DNA from: Bathymodiolus brooksi | Lineage: Eukaryota; Mollusca; Bivalvia; Mytilida; Modiolidae | Reading direction: 5' to 3' | DNA: 64,000 bases | NCBI GenBank assembly: GCA_963680875.1 | Contig: OY804580.1 | Span: 94,269,353 to 94,333,352 of the forward strand | Shown: piece by piece, positions 22,900 to 34,713 of the stretch | How the letters are laid out: each line of letters begins with the position of its first letter | Position numbering within the stretch: position 1 is the stretch's first letter | The notes under the pieces: model-generated | The model's database searches: none | Seen by the model: only the letters and a program-made list of their open reading frames with translations | What the model was told of the DNA's origin: nothing | Made by a program: the position numbers and the translations under genes

Positions 22900-25080
22900 G
22901 GTGGATGAAATTTAAAAAAAATCTTCTCCTCTGAAATTACTGAGCCAATCTCAACCAAACTTTGCTGAAATGATCCTTAGGTGGTCCCCTTTCAAAATTG
23001 TGTCCATCAGCGCCGTCCTGTATCCAAGATGACCCCCATTAATAAAAATAGAAATTTCTGCAAATGGCCAAAACTGCTCTATTTTAAGCCAGAAAGTGCC
23101 CAAATTTGAACTGTATAAGCATAATGATGAGCTTTTTAATCTATATTACGGGATTTTTTATGAACTTTGAACTTTTGTCTATTTTGACCGATTATGCAAA
23201 TTAGAAAAAAGGGGGGATGAAATTTAAAAAAAATCTTTTCCTCTGAAACTACTGTGCCAATCTCAACCAAACTTTGCTGAAATGATCCTTGGGTGGTCCC
23301 CTTTCAAAATTGTGTCTGTCAGCGCCGTCCTGTATCCAAGATGGCCGCCATGACTAAAAATAGAAATTTCTTCAAATGACCAAAACTGCTCTATTTTAAG
23401 CCAGAAAGTGCCCAAATTTGAACTGTATAAGTACAATGATGAGCTTTTTAACATATATTACAGGATTTTTTATGAACTTTGAACTTCTGCCTATTTTGAC
23501 CGATTATGCAAATTAGAAAAAAGGGGGGATGAAATAAAAAAAAAATCTTCTCCTCTGAAACTACTGTGCCAATCTCAACCAAACTTTGCTGAGATGATCC
23601 TTGGGTGGTCCCCTTTCAAAATTGTGTCTGTCAGCACCATCCTGTATCCAAGATGGCCGCCATTACTAAAAATAGAAATTTTTGCAAATGGCCAAAACTG
23701 CTTTATTTTAAGCCAGAAAGTGCCCAAATTTGAACTGTATAAGCATAATGATGAGCTTTTTAACATATATTACGGTATTTTTTATGAACTTTGAACTTTT
23801 GCCTATTTTGACCGATTATGCAAATTAGAAAAAAGGGGGGATGAAATTAAAAAAAAACCCTTCTCCTCTGAAAGTACTGTGCCAATCTCAACCAAACTTT
23901 GCTGAGATGATCCTTGGGTGGTCCCCTTTCAAAAATGTGTCCATCAGCTCCGTCCTGTATCCAAGATGGCCACCATTACTAAAAATAGAAATTTCTTCAA
24001 ATGGCCAAAACTGCTCTATTTTAAGCCAGAAAGTGCCCAAAATTTGAACTGTATAAGCATAATGATGAGCTTTTTAACATATATTACGGGACTTTTTATG
24101 AACTTTGAACTTTTGCCTATTTTGACTGATTATGCAAATTAGAAAAAAGGGGGGATGAAATTAAAAAAAATTCTTCTCCTCTGAAACTAGTGTGCCAATC
24201 TCAACCAAACTTTGCTGAAATGATCCTTGGGTGTTCCCCTTTCAAAATTGTGTCTGTCAGCGCCGTCCTGTATCCAAGATGGCCACCATTACTAAAAATA
24301 GAAATTTCTTCAAATGGCCAAAACTGCTTTATTTTAAGCCAGAAAGTGCCCAAATTTGAACGGTATAAGCACAATGATGAGCTTTTTATCATATATTACG
24401 GGACATTTTATGAACTTTGAACTTCTGCCTATTTTGACCGATTATGCAAATTAGAAAAAAGGGGGGATGAAATAAAAAAAAAATCTTCTCCTCTGAAACT
24501 ACTGTGCTAATCTCAACCAAACTTTGCTGAAATGATCCTTGGGTGGTCCACTTTCAAAATTGTGTCCGTCAGTGCCGTCCTGTATCCAAGATGGCCGCCA
24601 TGACTAAAAATAGAAATTTCTTCAAATGGCCAAAACTGCTCTATTTTAAGCCAGAAAGTGCCCAAATTTGAACTGTATAAGCACAATGATGAGCTTTTTA
24701 ACATATATTACGGAATTTTTTATGAACTTTGAACTTCTGCCTAAATTGACCGATTATGCAAATTAGAAAAAAGGGGGGATGAAATAAAAAAAAATTCTTC
24801 TCCTCTGAAACTACTGTACCAATCTCAACCAAACTTTGCTGAGATGAACCTTGGGTGGTCCCCTTTGAAAATTGTGTCCGTCAGTGCCGTCCTGTATCCA
24901 AGATGGCCACCATGACTAAAAATAGAAATTTCTTCAAATGGCCAAAACTGCTCTATTTTAAGCCAGAAAGTGCCCAAATTTGAACTGTATAAGCATAATG
25001 ATGAGCTTTTTAACATATATTACAGGATTTTTTATGAACTTTGAACTTTTGCCTATTTTGACCGATTATGCAAATTAGAA
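22900..25080. repeat. ~312-bp satellite, seven units, in H2
   Basis: Seven head-to-tail units with landmark TGTATCCAAGATGGCC spaced about 312 bp (near 23020, 23333, 23645, 23957, 24270, 24582, 24894). Each has CAACCAAACTTTGCTGAAATG, the ATGGCCGCC core and TTATGCAAATTAGAAAAAAG. Open frames of 63-80 aa on both strands recur with the period and are repeat shadows. Confidence 0.9.
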
Positions 25081-25648
25081 AATTTAAAGCAAACATGGCA
25101 TGGATGGTCCTTAAGTGGTCAATTTTCAAAATTGTGTCCAGTGACCCTGACCTCCATCCAAGATGGCCACCTTCAGCAGACATACTGTAGTTTTAACATA
25201 GGACCCTATGGGAACAAATGTTTTAAAATCTTCTCCTCTGAAACTAGTAAGCCAATATAGCAAGCATGTCATCGATGGTCCTTAGGTGGTCAACTTCCAA
25301 AATTGTGTTCAGTGATCCCGATCTCGGTTCAAAATGGCCACCGTCAGCAGACATAGTTTTAACATAGGACCCTATGGGAAAATTGTTTAAAAGTCTTCTC
25401 TTCTGAAACCAGTCAGCCAATTTAAAGCAAACATGGCATGGATGGTCCTTGGGTAGTATACTTTCAAAATTGTGTCCGGTGACCACGACCTCCATCCAAG
25501 GTGGCTGCCATGAGCAGACATAGTTTTAACATAGAACCCTATGGCAGTATGGGATTTGAATAGTAACTTAGATGTATTCAGCATGCAGATATTCTTAAGA
25601 GGACTTATTTATGTCAGGTGAGCGATACAGGCTCACCTGAGCCTCTAG

Positions 25649-26676
25649 TATTCATCACTACCTAAGGACATTCAATGTCACATTTTTATTTCTGTCTACC
25701 TTGATTGGAGTCTTGCATAACAGTGATTTTTATATTTTTACCAGAAACAAGTGCCTGTGATATAAATAAAGCAAGGTATTTTATTTAAATTCACAGAGAA
25801 ATACAAATTTTAGTGGATCTTTTCAACCAGATTAGTAAAAGGCTTGAAATATTTGTCCATTTCAAAGGTTTCAATATTTCCCAAAAGCCTAAATCAAGTC
25901 CTCTATCGTATTTTGCACAAAAGACAAGTTTAAATTTGGCGCCAAATTGATATCCGTTAATTTTTACGTGTCTGTTCCGGAGTGATTCTTGTTTTTATAT
26001 TTCAAATATTGATATTTCCGTTCATTAAAGCGTTTCTGAGATTGCGACTTTAATTTTGTCAATGTCCTTGAACTTCATCAAAGTATGTACAATAAAAGAG
26101 TTTTGATCTGGCATTTCACTTTAGTTTTAATCAAAATAAATTATGGACAAATTGGAGATCAAACAGGGCTCTTTTATACAACAAACCCAGTATTTTATAC
26201 CAGTGGAAATAGATTTGTCCGTCGTACCGGCACGTTTGGGAATCCCTGAATTTTTCACTTGTCCCATCGGACTACCGTAATACAAGATCTACTTGTCCGA
26301 CGTCAGTTTTAACTGGTATCGGACAAACGTTAATGTCGAGGCCTGTTTTTAGATGAATCCTGAGATCACGCAGTTTGATATTATTCAATCGAAGCTACTA
26401 CAACAATTAAAAAAAAAACAAAAAAACTAATGTTAATTTATGAAATAGCACAATTTTAAATATTACTTCAATAAACTTTATTATGATTGTAAACATTTAA
26501 TCAGTTTAATCAATTATTGTCGGTGTCAGCTTGGTACAATCATATTTTCTGGATCTGGAGTACTTGTAATTAACAGGTAAAAATCATCATGCCACAGCTA
26601 AATAACCTTTAATCGTTGTGTAAAGATTTATATAGCACCAGGTTTTGTTTATCTGGATATAGTAATTACGACTAAT
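25649..26676. other. Unassigned sequence between mobile elements
   Basis: AT-rich, with no exon or element recognised. It lies between two pieces of the DDE transposase in map order, so it may be further inserted sequence, but I found no ends. Confidence 0.5.
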
Positions 26677-27396
26677 TATACCCCCCGCAACGAAGTTGGA
26701 GGGGGTATACTGGTTTCACCATGTCCGTCCATCTGTAGAGAAATCATATGTTGTACGATAACTTGAGTTGTGTTTCTTAGTTTACTGGTGAAGACAGGAG
26801 GATCCCTTTCTTTTTTGACGATTTTCACTTTTGCCGTTCCAGAGTTATTGGACTTGATATGACGGAAAATAGAATGTTTACCCTATGTCGTATGATAACT
26901 TGAGTAGTGTTTCTCAGAATATTTTGAAATTTTATCAGCAGCTTGCCGGTGGAGAGAGGAGGATCCCTTTCATTTTTGACAATTTTCAATTTTGCCGTTC
27001 CAGAGTTATTGGACTTGATTATGACGGAAAATAGGATTTTTACCCTATGTCGTATGATAACTTGAGTAGTGTTTCTCAGAATGTTTTGAAATTTTATCAG
27101 CAGCTTACCGGTGAAGAGAGGATGATCCCTTTCATTTTTGACGATTTTCACTTTTGCCGTTCCAGAGTTATTGGACTTGATATGACGGAAAATAGGATTT
27201 TTACCCTATGTCGTATAACTTGAGTAGTGTTTCTCAGATTGTTTTGAAATTTTATCAGCAGCTTACCGGTGAAGAGAGGAGGGTCCCTTTCATTTTTGGT
27301 CGGAACAATCAGTAATGTTTTGGTTATGGAAATAGGTTGGACAGATGTGGGGAGCGGGGGGTATATCTTAGTGAACTGTGCTCACAGTAATACTAG
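26677..27396 (+). mobile_element. Second Helitron-like family, copy P1
   Basis: Begins TATACCCCCCGCAACG with a terminal palindrome closing at GGGGGTATAC (26700-26709). It ends with hairpin ACTGTG-CT-CACAGT (27375-27388), AATA and CTAG (27393-27396), then T. The inside has about three copies of a 161-162-bp repeat starting CCCTATGTCGTA (26881, 27043, 27204). The copy at 35359-35939 has the same ends. No coding capacity: the 108-aa open frame here is itself a repeat. Confidence 0.7.
26881..27300. repeat. 161-162-bp tandem repeat inside P1
   Basis: Landmark CCCTATGTCGTATGATAACT at 26881, 27043 and 27204. Each unit ends GACGGAAAATAGGATTTTTA. Confidence 0.85.
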
Positions 27397-27516
27397 TTAA
27401 ATATTTGACACTTACGGCAGAATCGGAGTTTGAAAACGTATTTTGTATGGGACATTAAACATTTCTTTTTACATAATATTCTGCGGTCCGGAGTTGACCG
27501 CAGAATACCGCAGAAA
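27397..27516. other. Short unassigned gap with small palindrome
   Basis: ATTCTGCGGT and ACCGCAGAAT flank a 9-bp loop at about 27478-27506. This may be the end of a small element that cut off the transposase at 27517-27530. Confidence 0.4.
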
Positions 27517-27768
27517 TTACCGGTTATACGGTATTTCGTAAAGTTCAGGTTTCTTACTATTCTCATTAAATGGTATTTTATTTGCTTTAGACCCGTAAAT
27601 CATTTCACCTTTCCTCGTATTAGAAGCTGGGGCTTTTGTTCCATCTTCCCGAACACTATGGTAAGAGGCATTGTCCATAATGATTAGACTTTTTTTTGGC
27701 AAGGCCGGCAATAGCTGATATTTTATCAATTTTTCAAAACTTTTTGCATTCATTTCAGTGTGGTAGTC
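27517..27768 (-). pseudogene. DDE transposase, central fragment
   Basis: Minus-strand reading from 27768: DYHTEMNAKSFEKLIKYQLL, then PALPKKSLIIMDNASYHS, then an N/K-rich stretch ending KKPELYEI, where the match is lost at about 27530. IIMDNASYH carries the second catalytic Asp of the IS630/Tc1/mariner-type DDE fold. Its 5' boundary is exactly the TSD of the CACTA element at 27769. Removing that element and one GTC copy joins DGRD to DYHTEM in frame with the fragment at 34711. The gene was therefore continuous before the insertion. Confidence 0.85.
27766..27768. repeat. 3-bp target-site duplication of CACTA element, left
   Basis: GTC, matched by GTC at 34711-34713. Deleting the element plus one copy restores the transposase reading frame across the junction. 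Confidence 0.8.
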
Positions 27769-28143
27769 CACTAGGAAATAGAAAATGCAAATATACCTGG
27801 TAAAATGCAAATATGCCCGGTAAAATGCAAATAATTAAAGATTACCAGTTATATTAGCGTTTACCAGTTAAATTAGCGAATTGTCTTGTTATATTTGCGT
27901 TTTACCTTTTAAATTTGCATTGTCGTGGCATTTTAGCGTTTTTCCTTTTAAATTTGCATTGTCGTGGGATTTTAGCGTTTTTCCTTTTAAATTTGCATTT
28001 TACCAGTGAAATCGCACGGTCATCTAAATCACCCGCTGAGTAGAGAGATTACGTAATACTGTAGTCGTCACTAGCTGATTGAATATGACGATCTATAGTA
28101 TTATATTATCGTGTATATACGTATTTGTTTATTTATTTATTAT
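27769..28143. repeat. CACTA left terminal inverted arm
   Basis: Subterminal repeats of GGTAAAATGCAAAT and of CCTTTTAAATTTGCATTGTC alternate here. The stretch from AGAGATTACGTAATACTGTA (about 28043) to GTTTATTTATTT mirrors the inner right arm at 33970-34090. Compared with the right end there is an extra 20-bp repeat near 27800. Confidence 0.85.
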
Positions 28144-29029
28144 TAGCTCACCTGACCCAAAGGGTCAGGTGAGCTATTGCCATCACTTGGCGTCCGTCGT
28201 CGTCGTCCGTCGTCCGTCCGTCGTCCGTCCGTCGTCCGTCGTACGTCGTAAACTTTTTCAAAAATCTTCTCCTCTGAAAGTACTAGACCAATGGAAACCA
28301 AACTTGGTCTGAATCATTACTAGGGTGTCTAGTTTCAAAATTGTGTCCGGTGATACCGTGCACCAACCAACATGGCCGCTGTTACTAAAAATAGAACATA
28401 TGGTAAAATTGCAGGTTTTTGGTAATAACTCAAAAACCGTTAATAATATCAAAAATCTGACATGGGGTAAAACTGATCAGCACATCAAGATCTACCTACC
28501 CTGCAATTTTGAAGTAAATCTGATTACCCATCTTGGCGTTATTGCCCTTTTTTCATCAAATTTGTAAAATTTTAATACTTTTCGTCTTATATTTCAAAAA
28601 CTATAAGAGATAAAGGTTAACTTTAATTGCAAAAATGTGCGGCATATCAAGATCTACCTACCCTGCAATTTTGAAGTAAATCCCATAGCTCATTTTGGAG
28701 TTATTTCCCTTTTTTCATCAAATTTCCAAAATTTTAATACTTTTCGTCCTTTATTTCAAAAACTATAAGAGACAGATGGTAAGTTGAAACTGCAAACAAG
28801 TTCAGCATGTCAAGATCTACCTACCCTGCAATTTTGAAGTAAATTTGATTACCCATCTTGGAGTTATTGCCCTTTTTTCATCATGTTTTTTTTTCATTTT
28901 AATACTTTTCGTCTTATATTTCAGAAACTATTTAGAGATAGATGTTAAGTTTATTGCAAAAATGTGCAGCATGTCAAGATCTACCTACCCTGCAATTTGG
29001 AAGTAAATCCCATTACCCATTTTGACAGA

Positions 29030-30600
29030 TTATGCAAATTAGAAAAAAGGGGGGATGAAATTTAAAAAAAATCTTCTCTGAAACTACTGAGCCAATCTCA
29101 ACCAAACTTTGCTGAAATGATCCTTAGGTGGTCCCCTTTCAAAATTGTGTCCGTCAGCGCCGTCCTGTATCAAAGATGGCCACCATTACTAAAAATATAA
29201 ATTTCTTCAAATGGCCAAAACTGCTCTATTTTAAGCCAGAAAGTGCCCAAATTTGAACTGTATAAGCATAATGATGAGCTTTTTAGCATATATTACGGGA
29301 TTTTTTATGAACTTTGAACTTTTACCGATTTTGACCGATTATGCAAATTAAAAAAAAGGGGGGATGAAATTAAAAAAAAATCTTCTCCTCTGAAACTACT
29401 GAGCCAATCTTAACCAAACTTTGCTGAAATGATCCTTAGGTGGTCCCCTTTAAAAATTGTGTCCGTCAGCGCCGTCTTGTATCCAAGATGGCCGCCATTA
29501 CTAAAAATATATATTTCTTCAAATGGCCAAAACTGCTCTATTTTAAGCCAGAAAGTGCCCAAAATTTAACTGTATAAGCATAATGATGAGCTTTTTAACA
29601 TATATTACGGGATTTTTTATGAACTTTGAACTTTTGCCGATTTTGACCGATTTGCAAATTAGAAAAAAGGGGGGATGGAATTAAAAAAAATCTTCTCCTC
29701 TGAAACTACTGAGCCAATCTCAACCAAACTTTGCTGAAATGATCCTTAGGTGGTCAGCTTTCAAAATTATGTCCGTCAGCGCCGTCCTGTATCCAAGATG
29801 GCCGCCATTACTAAAAATAGAAATTTCTTCAAATGGCCAAAACTGCTCTATTTTAAGCCAGAAAGTGCCCAAATTTGAACTGTATAAGCATAATGATGAG
29901 CTTTTTAACATATATTACGGGATTTTTTATGAACTTTGAACTTTTGCCGATTTTGACCGATTTGCAAATTAGAAAAAAGGGGGGATGGAATTAAAAAAAA
30001 ATCTTCTCCTCTGAAACTACTGAGACAATCTCAACCAAACTTTGCTGAAATGATCCTTAGGTGGTCCCCTTTCAAAATTATGTCCGTCAGCGCCGTCCTG
30101 TATCCAAGATGGCTGCCATTACTAAAAATAGAAATTTCTTCAAATGGCCAAAACTGCTCTATTTTAAGCCAGAAAGTGCCCAAATTTGAACTGTATAAGC
30201 ATAATGATGAGCTTTTTAACATATATTACGGGATTTTTATGAACTTTGAAATTTTGTCGATTTTGACTGATTATGCAAATTAGAGAAAAGGGGGGATGAA
30301 ATTAAAAAAACTTCTTCTCCTCTGAAACTACTGAGCCAATCTCAACCAAACTTTGCTGAAATGATCCTTAGGTGGTACCCTTTCAAAATTGTGTCTGTCA
30401 GCGCCGTCCTGTATTCAAGATGGCCACCATTACTAAAAATAGAAATTTCTTCAAATGGCCAAAACTGCTCTATTTTAAGCCAGAAAGTGCCCAAATTGGA
30501 ACTGTATAAGCATAATGATGAGCTTTTTAACATATATTACGGGATTTTTTATGAACTTTGAACTTTTACTGATTTTGACTGATTATGCAAATTAGAAAAA
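29030..30600. repeat. ~311-bp satellite, five units, in H3
   Basis: TGTATC(C)AAGATGGCCRCC landmarks near 29165, 29478, 29790, 30101 and 30413. Units are closely related to those at 22900-25080 but carry their own shared changes (CCTTAGGTGGTC instead of CCTTGGGTGGTC), so homogenisation has been partly local. Confidence 0.9.
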
Positions 30601-31239
30601 AGGGTGGATGAAATTTAAAAAAAATTTCTCCTCTGAAACTACTGAGCCAATCTCAACCAAACTTTGCTGAAATGATTCTTGAGTGGTCCTCTTCCAAAAT
30701 TGTATCCGGCATTTCAGAACACCGACCAAGATGGCCGTCACAGCCGAACTTAATTTAACATAGGACCCTATGGGAAATTCCCATAAAAATCTTTTTGTCT
30801 GAAACCATTTGCTCAATAAGAACAAAATTTTGATGAAATAGTCATTGGATGGTTCTCTTCCAAAAATGTGTCTGGCGGTTCGACCCTTCTATCCAATTAT
30901 TTTTTTACCTGCAATTTGAAGTAAATCTGATTATCCATCTTGGAGTTCTCGCCCTTTTTTCATCAAATTTATAAAAAAAAATTAATACTTTTCATCTTAT
31001 ATTTCAAAAACTATAAAAGATAAAGGTTATGTTTAAATTTCAAAAATTTGCAGCATGTCAAGATCTTTCTACCCTGCAATTTTGAAGTAAATCCAATTAC
31101 CCATTTTGGAGTTATTGCCCTTTTTTCATCAAAATGTTCTCAATTTTAATACTATCATCTTATATCTCAAAAACTATTAGAGATAGAGGGAAAGTTTAAA
31201 CTGCAAAAATGTTCAGCATGTCAAGATCTACAAAAAAAT

Positions 31240-32240
31240 TTCCCACAGTTAAAAATGTGCGACAGCTGTGAAGAGTTATTCCTCTTGAAATGCATTTTTT
31301 TGTCGACTCACTGCTTTTGGTTACTCAAATAATCAAAGGGAAGCAACTCTATTACAAAATGTGAAGTAGGAAAAGCTAAATTTTGAGAATCATTGACATA
31401 TATGTTTTTTTACAGCAATTTTGATAACTTACATTAAAGGGGGAACCCTAGTTCTAATAATAAAACCCTAAATGCTCGCTTACTCGCAAGGGTTATAACG
31501 GGATGCCATTACACGTAATGGAGCAGCCGCCGAGATTTTTTGCGCTCGCTTACAGAGCTTCTGACGCCTGCATTTATCAATAATAAGACATAACCTTTCC
31601 TTTTGTCCATTATTATAACAAGTTTTTATCACCTACCAGTATTTTAGAATGTAATTCCCACAAAATAAAAATCTCCTCTTTGAAAATTTTGAATTTCGTT
31701 AATTTCCGGTCTCACTATTTAGATGTCGATACCATATTTGGCGATTTAGGCGTGAATGCTTACCAATCGTAACTACTCGGTCATTCTCGCTACCCTGCAA
31801 ATAACAGGGTAGCGAGAATGGCCGAGTAGTTACGATTGGAATGTTTACCATATTTAGAAAAGCTCCGCCTTCCGTAGTTTCCGGTTATGGAAAACGATCG
31901 ATAAATTTGAACAAGGTTGTTGCTAACTTTGAAAAGCATATATTTCTCAGCCAAACCGATTTAACAAGGACTGGGGTCATCAGTAATTGTTATAATGAAA
32001 TGTTTGAAGCGTAAATAGTGAGTTTTTATGTTTCAACTGCAACTTTTTTTTTGCTCCATTGTGACGAATGGGACCGCGTTGTAGCTCTGCCGAGACACAA
32101 GTTTGTCACAGGAGCTACATTATTGCAGCTAGGGGAACCCCTGCCCACATTTTTTTGTAGAAGGGGTCTGCAATGACGAAGGCTACATTTGTTAATTTTT
32201 TTTACCGAAGTTATCAAGTTTTATTGACTGATGTTGTTAT
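31240..32240. other. 3' part of H3, unassigned, with a 77-bp hairpin
   Basis: 31763-31839 is a near-perfect inverted repeat (35-bp arms, CCAATCGTAACTACTCGG... / ...CCGAGTAGTTACGATTGG, loop CAAATAA). The 63-aa minus-strand frame at 32026-32217 has no domain I recognise. Confidence 0.6.
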
Positions 32241-32280
32241 TATACCCAGGTGAGCTATACAGGCTCCTGGGAGCCTCTAG

Positions 32281-33967
32281 TTATAAGAAAATTATTTCTT
32301 TCATAACTTGACTTTTTTTAATTATAAAAAATAGTAAAAAATCAAGTTTGGAGAGCATATTTCAGGTTTGCTTATATAGTAATAGTATTAATGTTTAATA
32401 TAAATATTAATTATTATGTTTTCTTATTTGATGTGTGTTTATATTGGTTTAAAATTAATAATAAATATTCAGTATTATATTTTCATATTTCATGTGTAAT
32501 TTTATAGTTTTAGAGTTTAATAATACATATTCATTAATTTGTTTTCGTATTTTATGTAATTCCATTTATGTAGAAAAAGCAAAAAAGAGAATCAAATTTA
32601 CCTTTATTTACATGTGATTACCCTGATAATTCACCCTTAATGGGAACCCTTAATTCCTCTTAATTAGGAAGGACAGCATTCTTTGATATTATAAAATGTT
32701 GGCCTTGAGGGATACACGAAATCATAAAATTTTATTACTTTGGTAATTCATTACTTACAGCTCACTCCAATACAATATACACTTTAGCAGTAAAGACAAC
32801 AGGTGGTACACCTTAGGAAAAAGCCTCTAGACATGTAACTCTTGTGGGGACAACAAATGTGTTCTCTCTGAATTATAGAAAATTCAATTGTTTTACACTA
32901 TTTCAACACATATTTTAATACAAGGCCTATAAAACAGATGTTTACAGAAGTGAATTTCATTTTTGTAAACGTATATTCATATGAATAATTTCTTAGCTCC
33001 GAGCTTTGCTTTCAGATGCATACAAATCGATGTTTAACACTGTATTAGCGATTATTTAAAAAAAATATCCATATACATATTTTTTTATATCGAAAACAAG
33101 CCCCTAATAAATTACAGAGTTATCGAAGCGAATCATGATTAAGTTGGATATGATGTCGCACAGTAGGCTACCCGATTTGTAAGGCTTGAAGTAATTGAAT
33201 CTCTGTGAAAATATTAAACCTTTACATTTAAATCAACATCAAATTGAAATAAATATGAGTGCATAGTTCTAGATCCTGAAAAACAAAATCAAGAAATCAA
33301 ATATACATAACTACTGTAAAATACACAACGATTGATGGATTATTGTGTATTGAATAGCTAAAGTTATTATCATCCAGAATGGTACAAATAAATAAACAAT
33401 AATATAATACTATTATAGATTGTTCTTATATTTATCAGGGAATTATATAAACATTTGAAGAAAAAAAAATCCTGTATTTATTGATCAATCTAATTAACTG
33501 ACAAAATAGTGTTTACATGTAAATTGCATATTTCTGTTGGATCGGACAAGGGCGCGTACGTTATGTAAACGGCGTTTACATAGGGTTATGATTATTTGTT
33601 TTATATCATCAACAAAAATATTTATTGTTCATTAAGGTGCCTCATTTCAATAATCAGAACTTTTAAAACACAATAACTTTGACGCTGTACATGCACAATC
33701 CTGTGCTATAAAACAAGACATAAATAGCTAAATAGAGACCGATAGTTTAATTATAAACAAGTAATAGTGAAGTGACAACAGTATACGTATTCTGTACGTG
33801 TATCACACCTTGCTAATATTTTAATACATTTAAAGTCACATTTCTTAATAAACATCGCATTAAGTTAAAATACGACATGAAAATCAAATACGCAACAATT
33901 GATGGATTATTGTGTATTGAATACACTAAATTTATTAAGGGCCAGACTAGTATGACATAAATAATAA
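32281..33967. other. CACTA interior, AT-rich, no transposase
   Basis: No coding frame of note. A segment around 33300-33425 (ACGATTGATGGATTATTGTG...) is repeated with changes at about 33877-34040, an internal duplication. Confidence 0.6.
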
Positions 33968-34710
33968 TAATGAATAAATAAATAAATAAATACGTATAGA
34001 TACACGATAATATAATACTATATATAGCTATAGATCGTCATATTCAATGAGCTAGTGACGACTACAGTATTACGTAATCTCTCTACTCAGCGGGTGATTT
34101 AGATGACCGTGCGATTTAACTGGTAAAATGCAAATTTAAAAGGAAAAACGCTAAAATCCCACGACAATGCAAATTTAAAAGGAAAAACGCAAATATAAAA
34201 GGAAAAACGCTAAAATCCCACGACAATACAAATTTAAAAAGAAAAACGCAAATATAAAAGGAAAAACGCTAAAATCCCACGACAATGCAAATATAAAAGG
34301 AAAAACACTAAAATCCCACGACAATGCAAATTTAAAAGGAAAAACGCAAATATAAAAAGAAAAACACTAAAATCCCAGGACAATGCAAATTTAAAAGGAA
34401 AAACGCTAAAATCCCACGACAATGCAAATTTAAAAGGAAAAACGCAAATATAAAAGGAAAAACGCTAAATTGCCACGACAATGCAAATTTAAAAGGAAAA
34501 ACGCTAAAATGCCACAACAATCCAAATTTAAAAGGAAAAACGCAAATATAAAAGGAAAAACGCTAAAATGCCACGACAATGCAAATTTAAAAGGTAAAAC
34601 GCAAATATAACAAGACAATTCGCTAATTTAACTGGTAAACGCTAATATAACTGGTAATCTTTAATTATTTGCATTTTACCGGGCATATTTGCATTTTCTA
34701 TTTCCTAGTG
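33968..34710. repeat. CACTA right terminal inverted arm with 98-bp minisatellite
   Basis: At about 34120-34610 a 98-bp unit is repeated. It is built from two variants of AATTTAAAAGGAAAAACGC and CTAAAATCCCACGACAATGC. Three overlapping 62-aa minus-strand frames spaced 98 bp reflect the period and are not genes. The left arm has only about two half-units. Confidence 0.85.
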
Positions 34711-34713
34711 GTC
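34711..34713. repeat. 3-bp target-site duplication of CACTA element, right
   Basis: GTC, partner of 27766-27768. Confidence 0.8.

Larger units (their letters stand above)
22025..25648 (+). mobile_element. Helitron/Helentron-like non-autonomous element (H2) with satellite
   Basis: Starts TTAGCTCACCTGACCC with a near-perfect terminal palindrome (22027-22057, 14-bp stem, AAA loop). It ends with hairpin AGGCTC-ACCT-GAGCCT (25629-25644) directly followed by CTAG (25645-25648) and host T. A 3' hairpin plus CTRR is the Helitron end signature. The interior holds a repeat of about 163 bp (about 22330-22890), a 312-bp satellite (about 22900-25080) and diverged monomers to 25580. No Rep/helicase ORF is present, so it would have moved in trans. 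The 3' end could belong to H1 if H2 lies wholly inside it. Confidence 0.75.
28143..32280 (+). mobile_element. Helitron/Helentron-like element (H3) nested in the CACTA element
   Basis: 5' end TTAGCTCACCTGACCC with a perfect 14-bp-stem terminal hairpin at 28145-28175, then CGTCCGTCGTCGTCGTCCGT-type repeats. 3' end: hairpin AGGCTC-CTGG-GAGCCT (32261-32276) plus CTAG (32277-32280), followed by T. The interior matches H2: repeats of about 163 bp (28490-29030), five units of a 311-bp satellite (29030-30600), and more of the shorter monomers (30900-31230). The last kilobase (31240-32240) is different and includes a strong hairpin. No Rep/helicase gene. Confidence 0.8.
27769..34710. mobile_element. 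CACTA (En/Spm)-type DNA transposon, non-autonomous, 6.9 kb
   Basis: The left end is CACTAGGAAATAGAAAATGC (27769) and the right end is its reverse complement ending TATTTCCTAGTG (34710). Both flanks carry GTC (27766-27768 and 34711-34713), a 3-bp target duplication. CACTA termini with a 3-bp duplication define the En/Spm (CACTA) superfamily. The inverted arms are long: about 375 bp on the left (27769-28143) and about 743 bp on the right (33968-34710), the right one expanded by a minisatellite. The interior outside the nested Helitron-like element (28143-32280) is AT-rich with no transposase frame, so the copy depends on enzymes from elsewhere. It interrupts a DDE transposase pseudogene. Confidence 0.85.

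Noticed and set aside
25649..26676. Search for the missing ~20 residues of the DDE transposase between NASYH and NPIE
   Set aside because: No frame here matches the expected linking sequence; several stops occur next to the 25649 junction.
26825..27151. 108-aa minus-strand frame with an internal repeat
   Set aside because: Translation of the 162-bp repeat in P1.
22104..30825. 63-83-aa open frames on both strands at 22-31 kb
   Set aside because: Shadows of the 163-bp and 312-bp tandem repeats; they appear at the same place in every unit on both strands.
31440..31570. Possible tRNA-derived or SINE-like segment (CGCTTACTCGCAAGGGTTATAACGG)
   Set aside because: I could not fold a cloverleaf or find box A/B in the right spacing.
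32026..32217. 63-aa minus-strand frame
   Set aside because: No domain and inside the tail of a Helitron-like element.
34234..34618. Three overlapping 62-aa hydrophobic minus-strand frames
   Set aside because: They are generated by the 98-bp minisatellite in the CACTA arm, not membrane proteins.
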